Below, one piece after another: positions 43,720 to 52,380 of a DNA stretch of 64,000 nucleotides. Below the pieces are notes generated by a model. The model was not told the origin of the DNA. It saw only the letters and a list, made by a program, of their open reading frames with translations, and ran no database searches. Source of the stretch: Aminipila sp963524205 (GTDB lineage Bacteria > Bacillota > Clostridia > Peptostreptococcales > Anaerovoracaceae); assembly GCA_963524205.1 (NCBI GenBank), contig CAURED010000016.1, positions 36,170 to 100,169 on the forward strand, given 5' to 3'. Position 1 is the stretch's first letter. Each line of letters begins with the position of its first letter. A program made the translations under genes and the position numbers.

Positions 43720-45504
43720 CTATTTTATCTGAATCAGTTCAAGAACTGGTTCAAAGGTTGTCAGTGCAATACAGTCCACTGGCCCTACATCTGTGATTGC
43801 ATAGTCAGGAATGGCTGTAATTGGTAAGAAAAACATATACATAAGAGGATCTGGCAAGTCACATCCCAGCCTGTTAGCTGCTTTTGTCAGTAATGTTTCA
43901 CGATAAGCGATTTCTTCTGGTTCTAAATCGCTGGCAATGCCTCCTACAGGCAAAGAAAGGAATTCTATTACTTCGCCGTCTGCAACAACAACTTGCCCTC
44001 CACCATTTTCTATTAGGTGGTTTACTGCAATGGACATATCCGCAGCATCTGCTCCCATAACAATGATATTGTTGTCATCTGGTGCGGCAGAGGAAGCCAT
44101 TGCACCTTTTTTTAGCTTCCAACCGGAACAAAATGCTAATGATTTATTGCCATTACGACCAAAACGTTCAAGAACTGAAACCATCAGAACATCCTGCTCC
44201 GTATCCGGTTGCACGATATAGTCCTTTACATTTAAGATAACATCTCTTCTTTTACGAACGAAAGGTCCCTTGACATTCATGGAAAGCACCTTAGCTTGTC
44301 CATTTTTAAGATCTACTCTATATTCAAAATCTTCTTTTGTAGTTTTTGCACATTTTAATGCACTACTTAGCACACTGCTTCTCTCTGGTGCTTTTAGATC
44401 ATAATTTAATTTGCCACTTTCTGCTACTAGGCGGCCATTTGTGATAACAGCTTCCACATGGAAAGTTTCCGGGCTGTCAACCAAAAGAATATCTGCCAAT
44501 CTTCCAGGAGAAATAGAGCCTACAAGATGATCGATTCTATAAGCTTCCGCACTGTTAATGGTAGCCATCTGAATCGCCGTTATAGGAGCTACCCCTTCAG
44601 CAATAGCTAGGCGGACAAGATTGTCAACATGTCCTTTTTCTATTACATCTGTTGCTGTTACATCGTCTGTGCAAAAGCTTACACGACGTGCAAGGGCAGA
44701 GTTTACTTCAGTAACTGCTCTGATATTTTCCTTTAGAAAATGTGTAACGGAAGACTCTCTGATTATCATATGCATACCATTACGCATTTTTTCAACTACT
44801 TCCTCATGGTCATAGCTTTCATGATCAAGTCTGATACCTGCACAGAGATATCCGTTTAATTCTTTGCCTCTTGCCATTGGCGCACATCCAAACACTGGCA
44901 GACGATTTTTAAATGCCTCTTCAATTGCACCTAAAGTGTCATCATCTTCTTCCTGTATGTATTCACGCACTGTTTCCCAAACGCCAAAGCATTCTGGCCA
45001 CTTTTGTACTTCCCTGTGAACTTCCTGAGTGAAGTTAAAGGCAACCGTTGATTGTGGAAAAGTATAAGGTGTTCTGTAAGGGGCACCCCAAAATACTTTT
45101 AAAGGACTTGCCTTTGCCTCTTTAAATACTTCCTGTAATCCCTCTAATCCGGATACGGAAATGTATTCGTCTAATCCTGAGATGATACTGGTTGTCCCAC
45201 AAGGTACCACTGCTTTTGCAAAGCTTGTTATGCTAAGCTTACTGCACTCGCTGTGAATGTGTCCATCAATTAACCCGGGAACCAAATACTTTCCTGTTGC
45301 ATCAATGGTCTTAGTCTCCTGGCCTATGTAATCACTTACATCGCCAATGGCTACAATAGTATCTTCATAGATTGCCACATCGGCCTTGTAAATCTCACTT
45401 GACATAACATTTACCAGACTTCCATGAAGTACGACGGTGTGTGCAGGAGTAATTCCTCTCCCCGCACGAATAAGTTGTTTTAAGTTGTTCTTGTTTTTCT
45501 GCAT
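43720..45504 (-). CDS. Adenine deaminase paralogue with altered metal site
   Basis: 594 residues, same domain order as the downstream Ade. His82/His84 (DGHIHSECS), Glu177 (GVWETVREY), His228 (LDHESYD) and CTDD are kept, but two conserved blocks differ: DPHEIANV reads GLDEYISV, and GHSPG reads GCAPM, so the expected histidine is Cys207. It may deaminate another purine-like or cyclic substrate, or use the cysteine as ligand. First gene of the operon; GGAGG precedes the ATG. Confidence 0.85.
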   Translation of the reverse strand: MQKNKNNLKQLIRAGRGITPAHTVVLHGSLVNVMSSEIYKADVAIYEDTIVAIGDVSDYIGQETKTIDATGKYLVPGLIDGHIHSECSKLSITSFAKAVVPCGTTSIISGLDEYISVSGLEGLQEVFKEAKASPLKVFWGAPYRTPYTFPQSTVAFNFTQEVHREVQKWPECFGVWETVREYIQEEDDDTLGAIEEAFKNRLPVFGCAPMARGKELNGYLCAGIRLDHESYDHEEVVEKMRNGMHMIIRESSVTHFLKENIRAVTEVNSALARRVSFCTDDVTATDVIEKGHVDNLVRLAIAEGVAPITAIQMATINSAEAYRIDHLVGSISPGRLADILLVDSPETFHVEAVITNGRLVAESGKLNYDLKAPERSSVLSSALKCAKTTKEDFEYRVDLKNGQAKVLSMNVKGPFVRKRRDVILNVKDYIVQPDTEQDVLMVSVLERFGRNGNKSLAFCSGWKLKKGAMASSAAPDDNNIIVMGADAADMSIAVNHLIENGGGQVVVADGEVIEFLSLPVGGIASDLEPEEIAYRETLLTKAANRLGCDLPDPLMYMFFLPITAIPDYAITDVGPVDCIALTTFEPVLELIQIK

Positions 45505-45854
45505 AAAAAAACCTCCAATAAATAATTTAAGATACCCCGACCAATTATGATGAACCAGGTTTCCCGTCCTGCAGTTTGTATCTTGACGAATTTTATATTG
45601 GATTAAAAATATTGAAATATAATATTTTAAGACATATTACCATATTTCGACAAAAAAACATATATTTTTTATATAAAATAGGAACTTTTTATATATGCTT
45701 TAATTCCAAAGTTCGTTTTTTTTTATTTAAACGTTGAATTTGCGTTAATTTTGATATTAAAATCAGATATTTTGTTCGTGTTTTTGTAAATTGGGTTATA
45801 AAGAATGAATGAATTCATTCAATGCGCGGAAAAAAATGTACATCAAGCCTAGCA
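45505..45854. other. 350-bp leader/intergenic region upstream of the purine operon
   Basis: Contains the candidate RNA element (45529-45584), an AT-rich probable promoter (TATAAA on the minus strand near 45595) and a perfect 16-bp palindrome TGAATGAATTCATTCA at 45806-45821. No gene is supported. Confidence 0.6.
45529..45584 (-). promoter_or_regulatory. Candidate structured leader (cis-regulatory RNA) of the adenine deaminase operon
   Basis: On the minus strand a 7-bp closing stem AAGATAC (45584-45578) / GTATCTT (45535-45529) encloses ~42 nt that are clearly more G/C-rich than the AT-rich surroundings, with GCAGGACGGGAAACCTGG and TTGGTCGGG blocks and a possible CAGG/CCTG inner helix. It ends about 15 nt before the GGAGG of the first gene. 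It does not fit the purine (xpt/add) riboswitch consensus. Position and compactness suggest a ligand-sensing or protein-binding leader; identity unknown. Confidence 0.4.
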
Positions 45855-46454
45855 TTACTTGTTTTTTAGATAATCACATATGGTGGCAATTGAAAGATCT
45901 TTTTCCTCAATATTGTTTGTTATATCATTAATTAAGTCAGTTGCCAGATAAAATTCTTTTTTGTCAGCTAAGAATATTCTAGCTCTGGGGCGTGGAACCA
46001 TACCCTGAGGACCTGCACCTGTGACGTAATTAATTATCACGATTACATCTTTGATGTAATCATTATTCACGTCACAAAACTCCACCGCAGACACACTATC
46101 AAAAAGGCCTACGTAATTTTCTGTACTGTTATTCTCACAAAAATATGGGAAAGAATACACAAGCTTATTATCTTTCATTAAATAAAATGAAACATCTTCG
46201 AAATTAATGCTGTTATCTGGTTCATATGAAATAAACCTTACGTTCCCCCAATTATTCAGTTCAACATTAAATGATTGGTCTTGTATAATTCGTTTTTCTT
46301 CAAGAGAAACATTCAAAGCCGCAGCGGTGGGATCAGTCACAGAAGAAGAATCTGAATTGGAATTCTGATTCTCTTCGTTCTGCTTTGCCGAACAAGCACA
46401 CAATCCTAAAACAAAACATAAGAACGTGAGCATAAAAAATATCCTTTTATTCAT
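45855..46454 (-). CDS. Hypothetical lipoprotein
   Basis: 199 residues from ATG at 46454 (AAAGGTGATAGTT upstream). The start MNKRIFFMLTFLCFVLGLCAC has a lipobox (LCAC). After a Ser/Asn-rich linker comes a domain not recognised, with a Ca-binding-like or repeat-like VEFCDVNNDYIKDVIVIINY (in part) reminiscent of FG-GAP/VCBS strands. Monocistronic. Function unknown. Confidence 0.65.
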   Translation of the reverse strand: MNKRIFFMLTFLCFVLGLCACSAKQNEENQNSNSDSSSVTDPTAAALNVSLEEKRIIQDQSFNVELNNWGNVRFISYEPDNSINFEDVSFYLMKDNKLVYSFPYFCENNSTENYVGLFDSVSAVEFCDVNNDYIKDVIVIINYVTGAGPQGMVPRPRARIFLADKKEFYLATDLINDITNNIEEKDLSIATICDYLKNK

Positions 46455-46764
46455 AACTATCACCTTTCAAATCTTGATTTTTATAAAATTCTCTGCCTTC
46501 GTAGTTTAGATTATATCACACAATCAATATTTTATTATATCTTGAACAAAGACCTTATAACCCTGTCTTTTACTGCATCTGTGCAATGAGCCATAAGCCG
46601 GTTGAACGCCGGCACCGAAGCCATATATCGAGCTTTAGGTTTTACTGACCCAACTGCCTTCTGACAGAATTTTTATCAACTAGTATCTTATACATACAAA
46701 AAAGAAGCTATGCCTATCGATCATTAAAATTGACCTAAAACATAGCCTCTTAATTCATACTTTA
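46455..46764. other. Intergenic region between the lipoprotein and ABC permease genes
   Basis: About 310 bases. Holds the terminator of the ABC operon (46699-46750) and a small GC-rich hairpin GCCGG-TTGAAC-GCCGGC (46597-46613). A 44-codon open frame on the minus strand has no start or ribosome site and is not called. Confidence 0.5.
46699..46752 (-). terminator. Terminator of the ABC exporter operon
   Basis: Minus-strand AGAGGCTATG ... CATAGCTTCT with an inner imperfect helix (TTAGGTCAATTTT / GATCGATAGG region), followed by TTTTTTG. Confidence 0.6.
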
Positions 46765-49305
46765 TCAAGTCATATCATCCCGAAGCGCATCAATAATATT
46801 TTCTTTTTTTATCTTGCTAATGGCATACAGCATTGTAATAAATACAATAAAGAGTACACCAAACACGCTGATTGCCATACTGCCCCACGGGAACACAAAA
46901 TCAACGTTTCCACCGCCAATAATCATGCCCTTATAAATCAGACAGGAAAGGACTCCTGAGATGGGCAAACCCCAGAGCATCGTCCGCGCTCCATAGAGAG
47001 TGCATTCAAAGCGCATCATCTTATTGAAATCCCGGTCAGACATGCCAATAGAACGGAGCATGGCAAATTCCCGTCTGCGCAGCTTGATATTGGTGGAAAT
47101 CGTGTTGAAGACGTTTGCAACCGCAATCAGGGAAATCATGGTGATAAAGACAACCGAGAACAAATTGACAATGAATGTGATATTACGGTTTTGCTCCAGT
47201 ATCCCATAGACATTGTACAGATGATAGTCGGCGTTAATGCTGGCCCCGTCAATCATCGTCTGCATTCCAGCTGCAGACTGACCGGGATTTTCTGACTGGA
47301 AGGTCATACCCAGCTTTGTAGGCTTTACAGTCGAACCGAGTGCGTCAAACTGCGGCTTTACCTCGTAAGGGGCTATCACCATAAGAGTGTATCCAGTCCA
47401 CTCACCTGGTTCCGAGGGCAGCAAATCCGGGTAGTCTTTTACAAAGGTTGCACAGATTGTTTTCGTCTCATCCCCGGTCTTGGAGCGGAGCGTAAATTCC
47501 ATAGGTTTTTCCTGCGTATACCAACGATCAGGCAATATTCCTGCCATGATCATTTTTTTGTCCTGCCCGGTGTATTCCTCTGCGGACAGGCCGAGGCCTT
47601 CAAGCAGGTTCTGATAGACGCCGTCCTCAACAAATTGAATATTGAGCTGCACTTCGACCGTTTCACTTGCCCCATCATAACCAATGGGCTCGCCGTACTC
47701 ATTCAAAAAATGACTTGACAAATCCCTTGTATTGAGTACGCAGGAATAAGTCGAAAGTGCCTGATAAGAGCTTTTAGTAACGCCGACGACGTTTTTCATC
47801 TCATCATAAAGCTGCAACAGTTCAATTTCCTCCATGTCTCGGGTATCGAAACAGATGTCATAGTCTTCACTTACCACAGATGAATTCTCCGCAATCTGAT
47901 TTAGATAGGTTCCGAAAGAGCTTGCCGACACAAACAATACGACACTTAATGTAAGTGACAGGATAATACTGCGATAACGCCGCCTGTTTCTCTTAAAGTT
48001 TTTTAACGCAAGCGTTTCCTCTAAACCGTAAAGACGTTCCGTGAGCTTTGAGGTTCTTATGGCTTTGGTTTCCACCTTGACCTCGTTTGTCTGGCGGATA
48101 CATTCCATCACGGGCATGCTGGCGGCCTTTTTTGCTGGGATATAGGCCGAAATCAGAATGGTGATCATACTGATAACCACAGCAGCAACAAGAGCAGGAA
48201 CAGACACCACCAAAGTCAGCGGTACATTGTCATACATAGCATTTGCGAAATTCTTTGCCACAAAAGTAAGCAGAAGCTTAATGCTTGGTACCCCGACGAA
48301 AATGCCAATCGGAATACCGATTGTACCGATGCAAAGTCCCTCAAACAGCACAGAATTGCGCAGCTGTTTTTCCGTGGCACCTACCGACATAAGAATTCCA
48401 AACTGATGTGTGCGTTCGTTCAGCGATATGTTGAATGAATTATAAATCAGGAATACCGAGCCGAGCATAACCAGGGCAATCAAAATGCCGCCAATCGAGT
48501 AAAGAAGAACTGTAATCATCTTTTCCCCTGAAAGTCCCATAAAACGCAGTACATCATCGTTCAAAACGTAACTGTTATTGTCTGGTATGCTGTCTGCATA
48601 AGAATGAACCTGATATGGGTTCTTCAGCGTAATAAATACGCTACGACTGTCCGCTGCGGCTGTATCCTCTGTTGTAATTAAAGTGTATCCAGGTGCAGCA
48701 TACTCCTCGATTGCCGGTCGCCCACAGATGCCGACAACCGTATATGTTTTCTCTGTCATGGGTACAAGCGTTTCTTCCCCGACACGATACGGGTCGTGCT
48801 GGCTGAGCTTCTGATCGCCGCTCATGCGGTTGCTGACCGCGAGGGTGAGTATGTTTCCCACCGAAATTTTCACGCCCCCGTTTGCCGCAATATGAGCTGG
48901 TATCACAACCTCGCTGCTGTTCTCCGGCAGTCTGCCTGAAAGCAGTTTGATCGGTAGAGTATTTAGGGCTTCCTCGTTCCATCCGGTAATAAAAAGATAT
49001 GGCTTGTCTGGATTTTGTCCGCCTTCCAATGTGGCATAGCCGATGTTCTGTAGCTCTACAACATCTGCCACCCGGCTGTCCTCTGCCTGTTCCTGCACAA
49101 AGGAGGAATCTGCGTCCGGGATTTCAATATGCCAATCACCATATTTAGCAGCTGCACCGTTTATCAAATAGCTTTGCAGGGATACTGAAAAGGTAGCGAC
49201 TGCCGTAATCATGGCGGCGGACAGAACCACTCCAATCACCGTTACAATGGTTCGGGTGCGACTTTTTTTCAAGCTTTGCAGGGTGACTTTATTAAAAATA
49301 TTCAT
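46765..49305 (-). CDS. ABC transporter permease with FtsX domains
   Basis: 846 residues: N-terminal helix, a large extracytoplasmic domain (~45-255), an FtsX core of three helices (~265-400, ending SAYIPAKKAASMPVMECIR), a second helix plus extracellular domain (~445-720) and a second FtsX core (~725-846, INLRRREFAMLRSIGMSDRD-like). This duplicated MacB/BceB-like form mediates peptide-antibiotic resistance or lipoprotein export. It overlaps the ATPase gene by 4 bp. The region is GC-richer than its neighbours. Confidence 0.9.
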   Translation of the reverse strand: MNIFNKVTLQSLKKSRTRTIVTVIGVVLSAAMITAVATFSVSLQSYLINGAAAKYGDWHIEIPDADSSFVQEQAEDSRVADVVELQNIGYATLEGGQNPDKPYLFITGWNEEALNTLPIKLLSGRLPENSSEVVIPAHIAANGGVKISVGNILTLAVSNRMSGDQKLSQHDPYRVGEETLVPMTEKTYTVVGICGRPAIEEYAAPGYTLITTEDTAAADSRSVFITLKNPYQVHSYADSIPDNNSYVLNDDVLRFMGLSGEKMITVLLYSIGGILIALVMLGSVFLIYNSFNISLNERTHQFGILMSVGATEKQLRNSVLFEGLCIGTIGIPIGIFVGVPSIKLLLTFVAKNFANAMYDNVPLTLVVSVPALVAAVVISMITILISAYIPAKKAASMPVMECIRQTNEVKVETKAIRTSKLTERLYGLEETLALKNFKRNRRRYRSIILSLTLSVVLFVSASSFGTYLNQIAENSSVVSEDYDICFDTRDMEEIELLQLYDEMKNVVGVTKSSYQALSTYSCVLNTRDLSSHFLNEYGEPIGYDGASETVEVQLNIQFVEDGVYQNLLEGLGLSAEEYTGQDKKMIMAGILPDRWYTQEKPMEFTLRSKTGDETKTICATFVKDYPDLLPSEPGEWTGYTLMVIAPYEVKPQFDALGSTVKPTKLGMTFQSENPGQSAAGMQTMIDGASINADYHLYNVYGILEQNRNITFIVNLFSVVFITMISLIAVANVFNTISTNIKLRRREFAMLRSIGMSDRDFNKMMRFECTLYGARTMLWGLPISGVLSCLIYKGMIIGGGNVDFVFPWGSMAISVFGVLFIVFITMLYAISKIKKENIIDALRDDMT

Positions 49306-49985
49306 GACCGTACCCTCTCGTCTCTCGCTACTTTGCCATCTGATATACCGATAATGCGGTCTGCCTGCAAGGCTATATTTTCGTCATGGGTAACGAGAAT
49401 CAGGGTCTGCCCATATTTTTTATTGCTTTCTTTCAGCAGTTTGATGATTTCATGTCCATTTCGGCTGTCCAAGCTGCCTGTGGGTTCGTCAGCTAGCATG
49501 ACCGCCGGGGCATTCATCAAAGCCCGTGCAATGGAAACACGTTGTTGCTGACCGCCTGAAAGCTGATTGGGTAAATGCGTTTTTCGGTCTTTTAATCCAA
49601 TCATTTCAAGCAGGTCATTCAGCCGCTCCTCGTTGACCTTGCGCTTGTCCATCAGGATAGGCAGGGTGATGTTTTCCACCACATTCAGAGTAGGAATGAG
49701 GTTATGAAACTGGTAAATCAGTCCCACCTGCCGCCTGCGGAAAATCGCGAGTTTTTCATTGCTCTGGGCATATACATCCTGCCCATCCAAATATACCTTT
49801 CCGCTTGTCGGCACATCCACGCCGCCGATGCTGTGAAGCAATGTGGATTTGCCCGAGCCTGAGGAACCTATGATTGCGGTAAACTCTCCCTTTTCGATGG
49901 TTAGAGAAACATGGTCAAGAGCGACAACTTGATTTTCGTCCTTACCGTAGGTTTTGCATAAATTTTCAATTTTTAAAAACTCCAT
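49302..49985 (-). CDS. ABC transporter ATP-binding protein (LolD/MacB/BceA type)
   Basis: 227 residues from ATG at 49985 (AAAGGAG upstream). Walker A GSSGSGKST, signature LSGGQQQR, Walker B VMLADEPTG, and the family-typical KGEFTAIIGSSGSGKSTLLH. It powers the FtsX-type permease encoded next. Located directly downstream of a two-component system, as in antimicrobial-peptide sensing modules. Confidence 0.93.
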   Translation of the reverse strand: MEFLKIENLCKTYGKDENQVVALDHVSLTIEKGEFTAIIGSSGSGKSTLLHSIGGVDVPTSGKVYLDGQDVYAQSNEKLAIFRRRQVGLIYQFHNLIPTLNVVENITLPILMDKRKVNEERLNDLLEMIGLKDRKTHLPNQLSGGQQQRVSIARALMNAPAVMLADEPTGSLDSRNGHEIIKLLKESNKKYGQTLILVTHDENIALQADRIIGISDGKVARDERVRS

Positions 49986-50067
49986 TATGTGAGTCTCCTT
50001 TCTCATGGTTTACCCATATAATAGAACCTACAACTTACATCTCTGTGACTTTCAGGTGAGAGATTCG

Positions 50068-51057
50068 TCACTTTGGAAAACAAATCACAAATATTGCACC
50101 GCCCTGGGAATGATTTTTTGCGGTAATCGTCCCGCCCTGCCTCGTTATAATCATCTTGCAGAGAGCCAATCCAATCCCATATCCGGTAGCGTTGGAACTT
50201 TTGCCACGATAAAACCTTTCGAACAAACAAGGTAAATCTTCTTTTTCAAAGCCCGCACCGCTGTCGTGGATGGTAATTGCGCTAAACAAAGGGGTATCCC
50301 CGCAGACAATCTCAATCTTCCCGCTCTCACCTGCACTTTCCATACAATTTTTAAGGATATTTTGAATTGCTTCCGAAAGCCAGCCTGAATCCCCCTGAAT
50401 CATCATACCTTCCGGCACGTCTGTTTGAACAGTAATATCATGCAGCTCCATTGGAATCAAGAATGGGCGAAGCGCGGCGCATATCAAGTTACTTACATCT
50501 ATCTGCTGGCTTTGGAACACCACGATGCCCGCGTCTAAGCGGGATAATTTTAGTAGGGAAGTAATCAGCCAATCCATCCGCTCAAGCAATTCCTCTGTTT
50601 CCCGCACAAATGCTTTCCGTTGGTTTTCATCAGGGTTACTCGCTAACAATGACAGAATGAGGTTGACGGATGTGAGTGGGGTTCGGAGTTGGTGAGCGAT
50701 GTCGGCCAACGAATCGGCAAGATGTTGTTTTTCCTTTTTTAGCGCGTCGTTTTGCTCCCGAATACGCAGCATCATTTTTGTTATTTCGCTGTGCAGAATG
50801 GAAAGTTCGCCCTCGTCTGATTCACCAATATACTGACGATCAGCATTATGAAGCACAAGGTCGATTTGATTTGAAATCCGCGCTATGCTTTTGTACCGGG
50901 CTTTGGTAAACCCGAAAAACGCTGTGCCAAAGGCGGCAGCAGAAGCAATGGCAAGGATTCCCGCCGCAATGTTTATTACAAATCCCAGCATTACAGCCGC
51001 GGCAGCCATTAATGAGAACAAAATGGCAAACCGCCGAAACTCTCTATTCCGAAGCAT
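50068..51057 (-). CDS. Sensor histidine kinase
   Basis: 329 residues: two N-terminal helices with almost no extracellular loop (intramembrane-sensing style), a linker coiled coil, the H-box DIAHQLRTPLTSV, N-box ILKNCMESA and G-boxes DSGAGF and GYGIGLALCK. Small kinases of this form often work with ABC exporters as the true sensor. Start overlaps the response regulator by 14 bp; GGGGGGCGAGT precedes the ATG. Confidence 0.9.
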   Translation of the reverse strand: MLRNREFRRFAILFSLMAAAAVMLGFVINIAAGILAIASAAAFGTAFFGFTKARYKSIARISNQIDLVLHNADRQYIGESDEGELSILHSEITKMMLRIREQNDALKKEKQHLADSLADIAHQLRTPLTSVNLILSLLASNPDENQRKAFVRETEELLERMDWLITSLLKLSRLDAGIVVFQSQQIDVSNLICAALRPFLIPMELHDITVQTDVPEGMMIQGDSGWLSEAIQNILKNCMESAGESGKIEIVCGDTPLFSAITIHDSGAGFEKEDLPCLFERFYRGKSSNATGYGIGLALCKMIITRQGGTITAKNHSQGGAIFVICFPK

Positions 51058-51730
51058 ACTCGCCCCCCAATCTATACCCCGTCCCGCGAACGGTCAAAAT
51101 GATTTGCGGACTGGCTGGATTATTCTCTATCTTCTCCCTCAAGCGTTTGATGTACACGGTCAATGTATTGTCATTGACAAACTCCCCAGCCGCATCCCAT
51201 AATTCGTCAAGCAGCCTGCCCCTTGTGATAATACTTTTAGGGTTACTAATAAACACCAGCAGCAAGCGGTATTCTAATGCAGAAAGAAAAACCTCGTTGC
51301 CATTTTTTTTCACAACACCGCTTCCCGTATCCACATGAAGCCCTCGAATTTCAAAGTCCGACCCGGAATGCCCGCGTTTTCGCAGAGCGGTTCTAATTCG
51401 CGCAATTAATTCACGCGGACGAAAGGGCTTGGTGATATAGTCGTCTGCACCCATATTCAGCCCGGTAACAACACTCGACTCATCTCCGAAAGCCGTCAGA
51501 AAGATAACTGGAATATCTTGCGTTTCTTTGATTTCCGTGCAAACTGTAAAACCGTTTCCGTCAGGCAAAGAAATATCAACAAGCGCCAAGTCAAATTTAT
51601 TCCCAACAAGGGCGGCAAGGGCGGCACCCTGCGTAGGCGCGTGGGTGACTAGAAATCCCTCCGAGCGGAGCAAAAGTATAAGGTTTTTAGCGATTGCCTT
51701 ATCGTCCTCAACCAAAAATATCCGTTTCAT
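51044..51730 (-). CDS. OmpR-family response regulator
   Basis: 228 residues: receiver domain with the phospho-acceptor Asp in LALVDISLPDGNG, conserved VEDD at the N-terminus and KPF, and a winged-helix output domain (ALEYRLLLVFISNPKSIITR, in part; TLTVYIKRLREKI). Cognate of the kinase that overlaps its end. Probably controls the ABC exporter downstream. Confidence 0.93.
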   Translation of the reverse strand: MKRIFLVEDDKAIAKNLILLLRSEGFLVTHAPTQGAALAALVGNKFDLALVDISLPDGNGFTVCTEIKETQDIPVIFLTAFGDESSVVTGLNMGADDYITKPFRPRELIARIRTALRKRGHSGSDFEIRGLHVDTGSGVVKKNGNEVFLSALEYRLLLVFISNPKSIITRGRLLDELWDAAGEFVNDNTLTVYIKRLREKIENNPASPQIILTVRGTGYRLGGEYASE

Positions 51731-51922
51731 CTATTTATCACCATCCTTCACTTTACTGCCCCTATATCGTCCATCAGCCGGTTTTTCAGCGTCACCCGGA
51801 ACAAGCCATGTATTTCCCATTTTTCTAGCCCCCTTAATACGCCCAGCGGAGCAATGGTACACTACCATTCTGTCTGTGATTCCCCAATTTTTCGCTGCTT
51901 CTTTTGTCGTTATATAATCCAC
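51731..51922 (-). CDS. Excisionase-like HTH protein
   Basis: 63 residues from GTG at 51922 (GGAGG 8 bp upstream). VDYITTKEAAKNWGITDRMV followed by YHCSAGRIKGARKMGNTWLV and a basic tail is the MerR/excisionase winged-HTH pattern. It ends exactly where the response regulator begins. Proteins of this type often sit at the head of transferable two-component/ABC modules; whether it is a regulator or a relic of an excision system is open. Confidence 0.75.
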   Translation of the reverse strand: MDYITTKEAAKNWGITDRMVVYHCSAGRIKGARKMGNTWLVPGDAEKPADGRYRGSKVKDGDK

Positions 51923-51983
51923 GCATAACACCTCCATAATTTTATTATATTTCTTTTAACGGAAATATACAAGCTGAGGTATA

Positions 51984-52013
51984 AAAAAATGGAGGCAGAG
52001 TTTTTCTGCCTCC
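51984..52013 (-). terminator. Terminator after the nitroreductase remnant
   Basis: GGAGGCAGA (51991-51999) / TCTGCCTCC (52005-52013), perfect 9-bp stem, followed on the minus strand by ATTTTTTTATAC. Confidence 0.85.
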
Positions 52014-52059
52014 TAGTGCTCAAACACAGAGTTCCGTTGTTTTCATATATAAACCGAGA

Positions 52060-52314
52060 TCATCTTCTCTTGATAAAATTAATAACATCTTTTCTTCTAG
52101 ACGGTACAGCTGCATTCTCGGTTTCCTTATATCCAAGCGTGACTGCGCTTATTAGGTTATAACCTTCAGGTATACCCAGCTCTTTTTTATATTCTTCACC
52201 TTTTTCTGAAGCAAAAAGTGAGAGAAATGTACCAATCCAACATGAACCAATATTTAACGACTCCGCCGCTATTAATATATTTTCTGTTGCTGATAGCCTT
52301 AATGTTTCATTCAA
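52060..52314 (-). pseudogene. Nitroreductase, C-terminal remnant
   Basis: 84 residues (ATENILIAAESLNIGSCWIG ... NLISAVTLGYKETENAAVPS, in part), which is the C-terminal half of an FMN nitroreductase of ~170-190 residues. The N-terminal half with the first FMN-binding arginine motif is absent; the sequence upstream of 52314 is unrelated. It cannot form a complete flavin site. Confidence 0.7.
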
Positions 52315-52380
52315 TATTTACGTTGTAGCTAATAACGTAATAAGCAAAATTAAAATTGTTGCATCGAAATAAAGTATGTA

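Noticed and set aside
45529..45584. Purine (guanine/adenine) riboswitch before the adenine deaminase operon
   Set aside because: The conserved loop-loop and junction nucleotides of the xpt/add class are absent; kept only as an unassigned leader.
46541..46676. 44-codon minus-strand open frame in the intergenic region
   Set aside because: No start codon with a ribosome site and no recognisable family.
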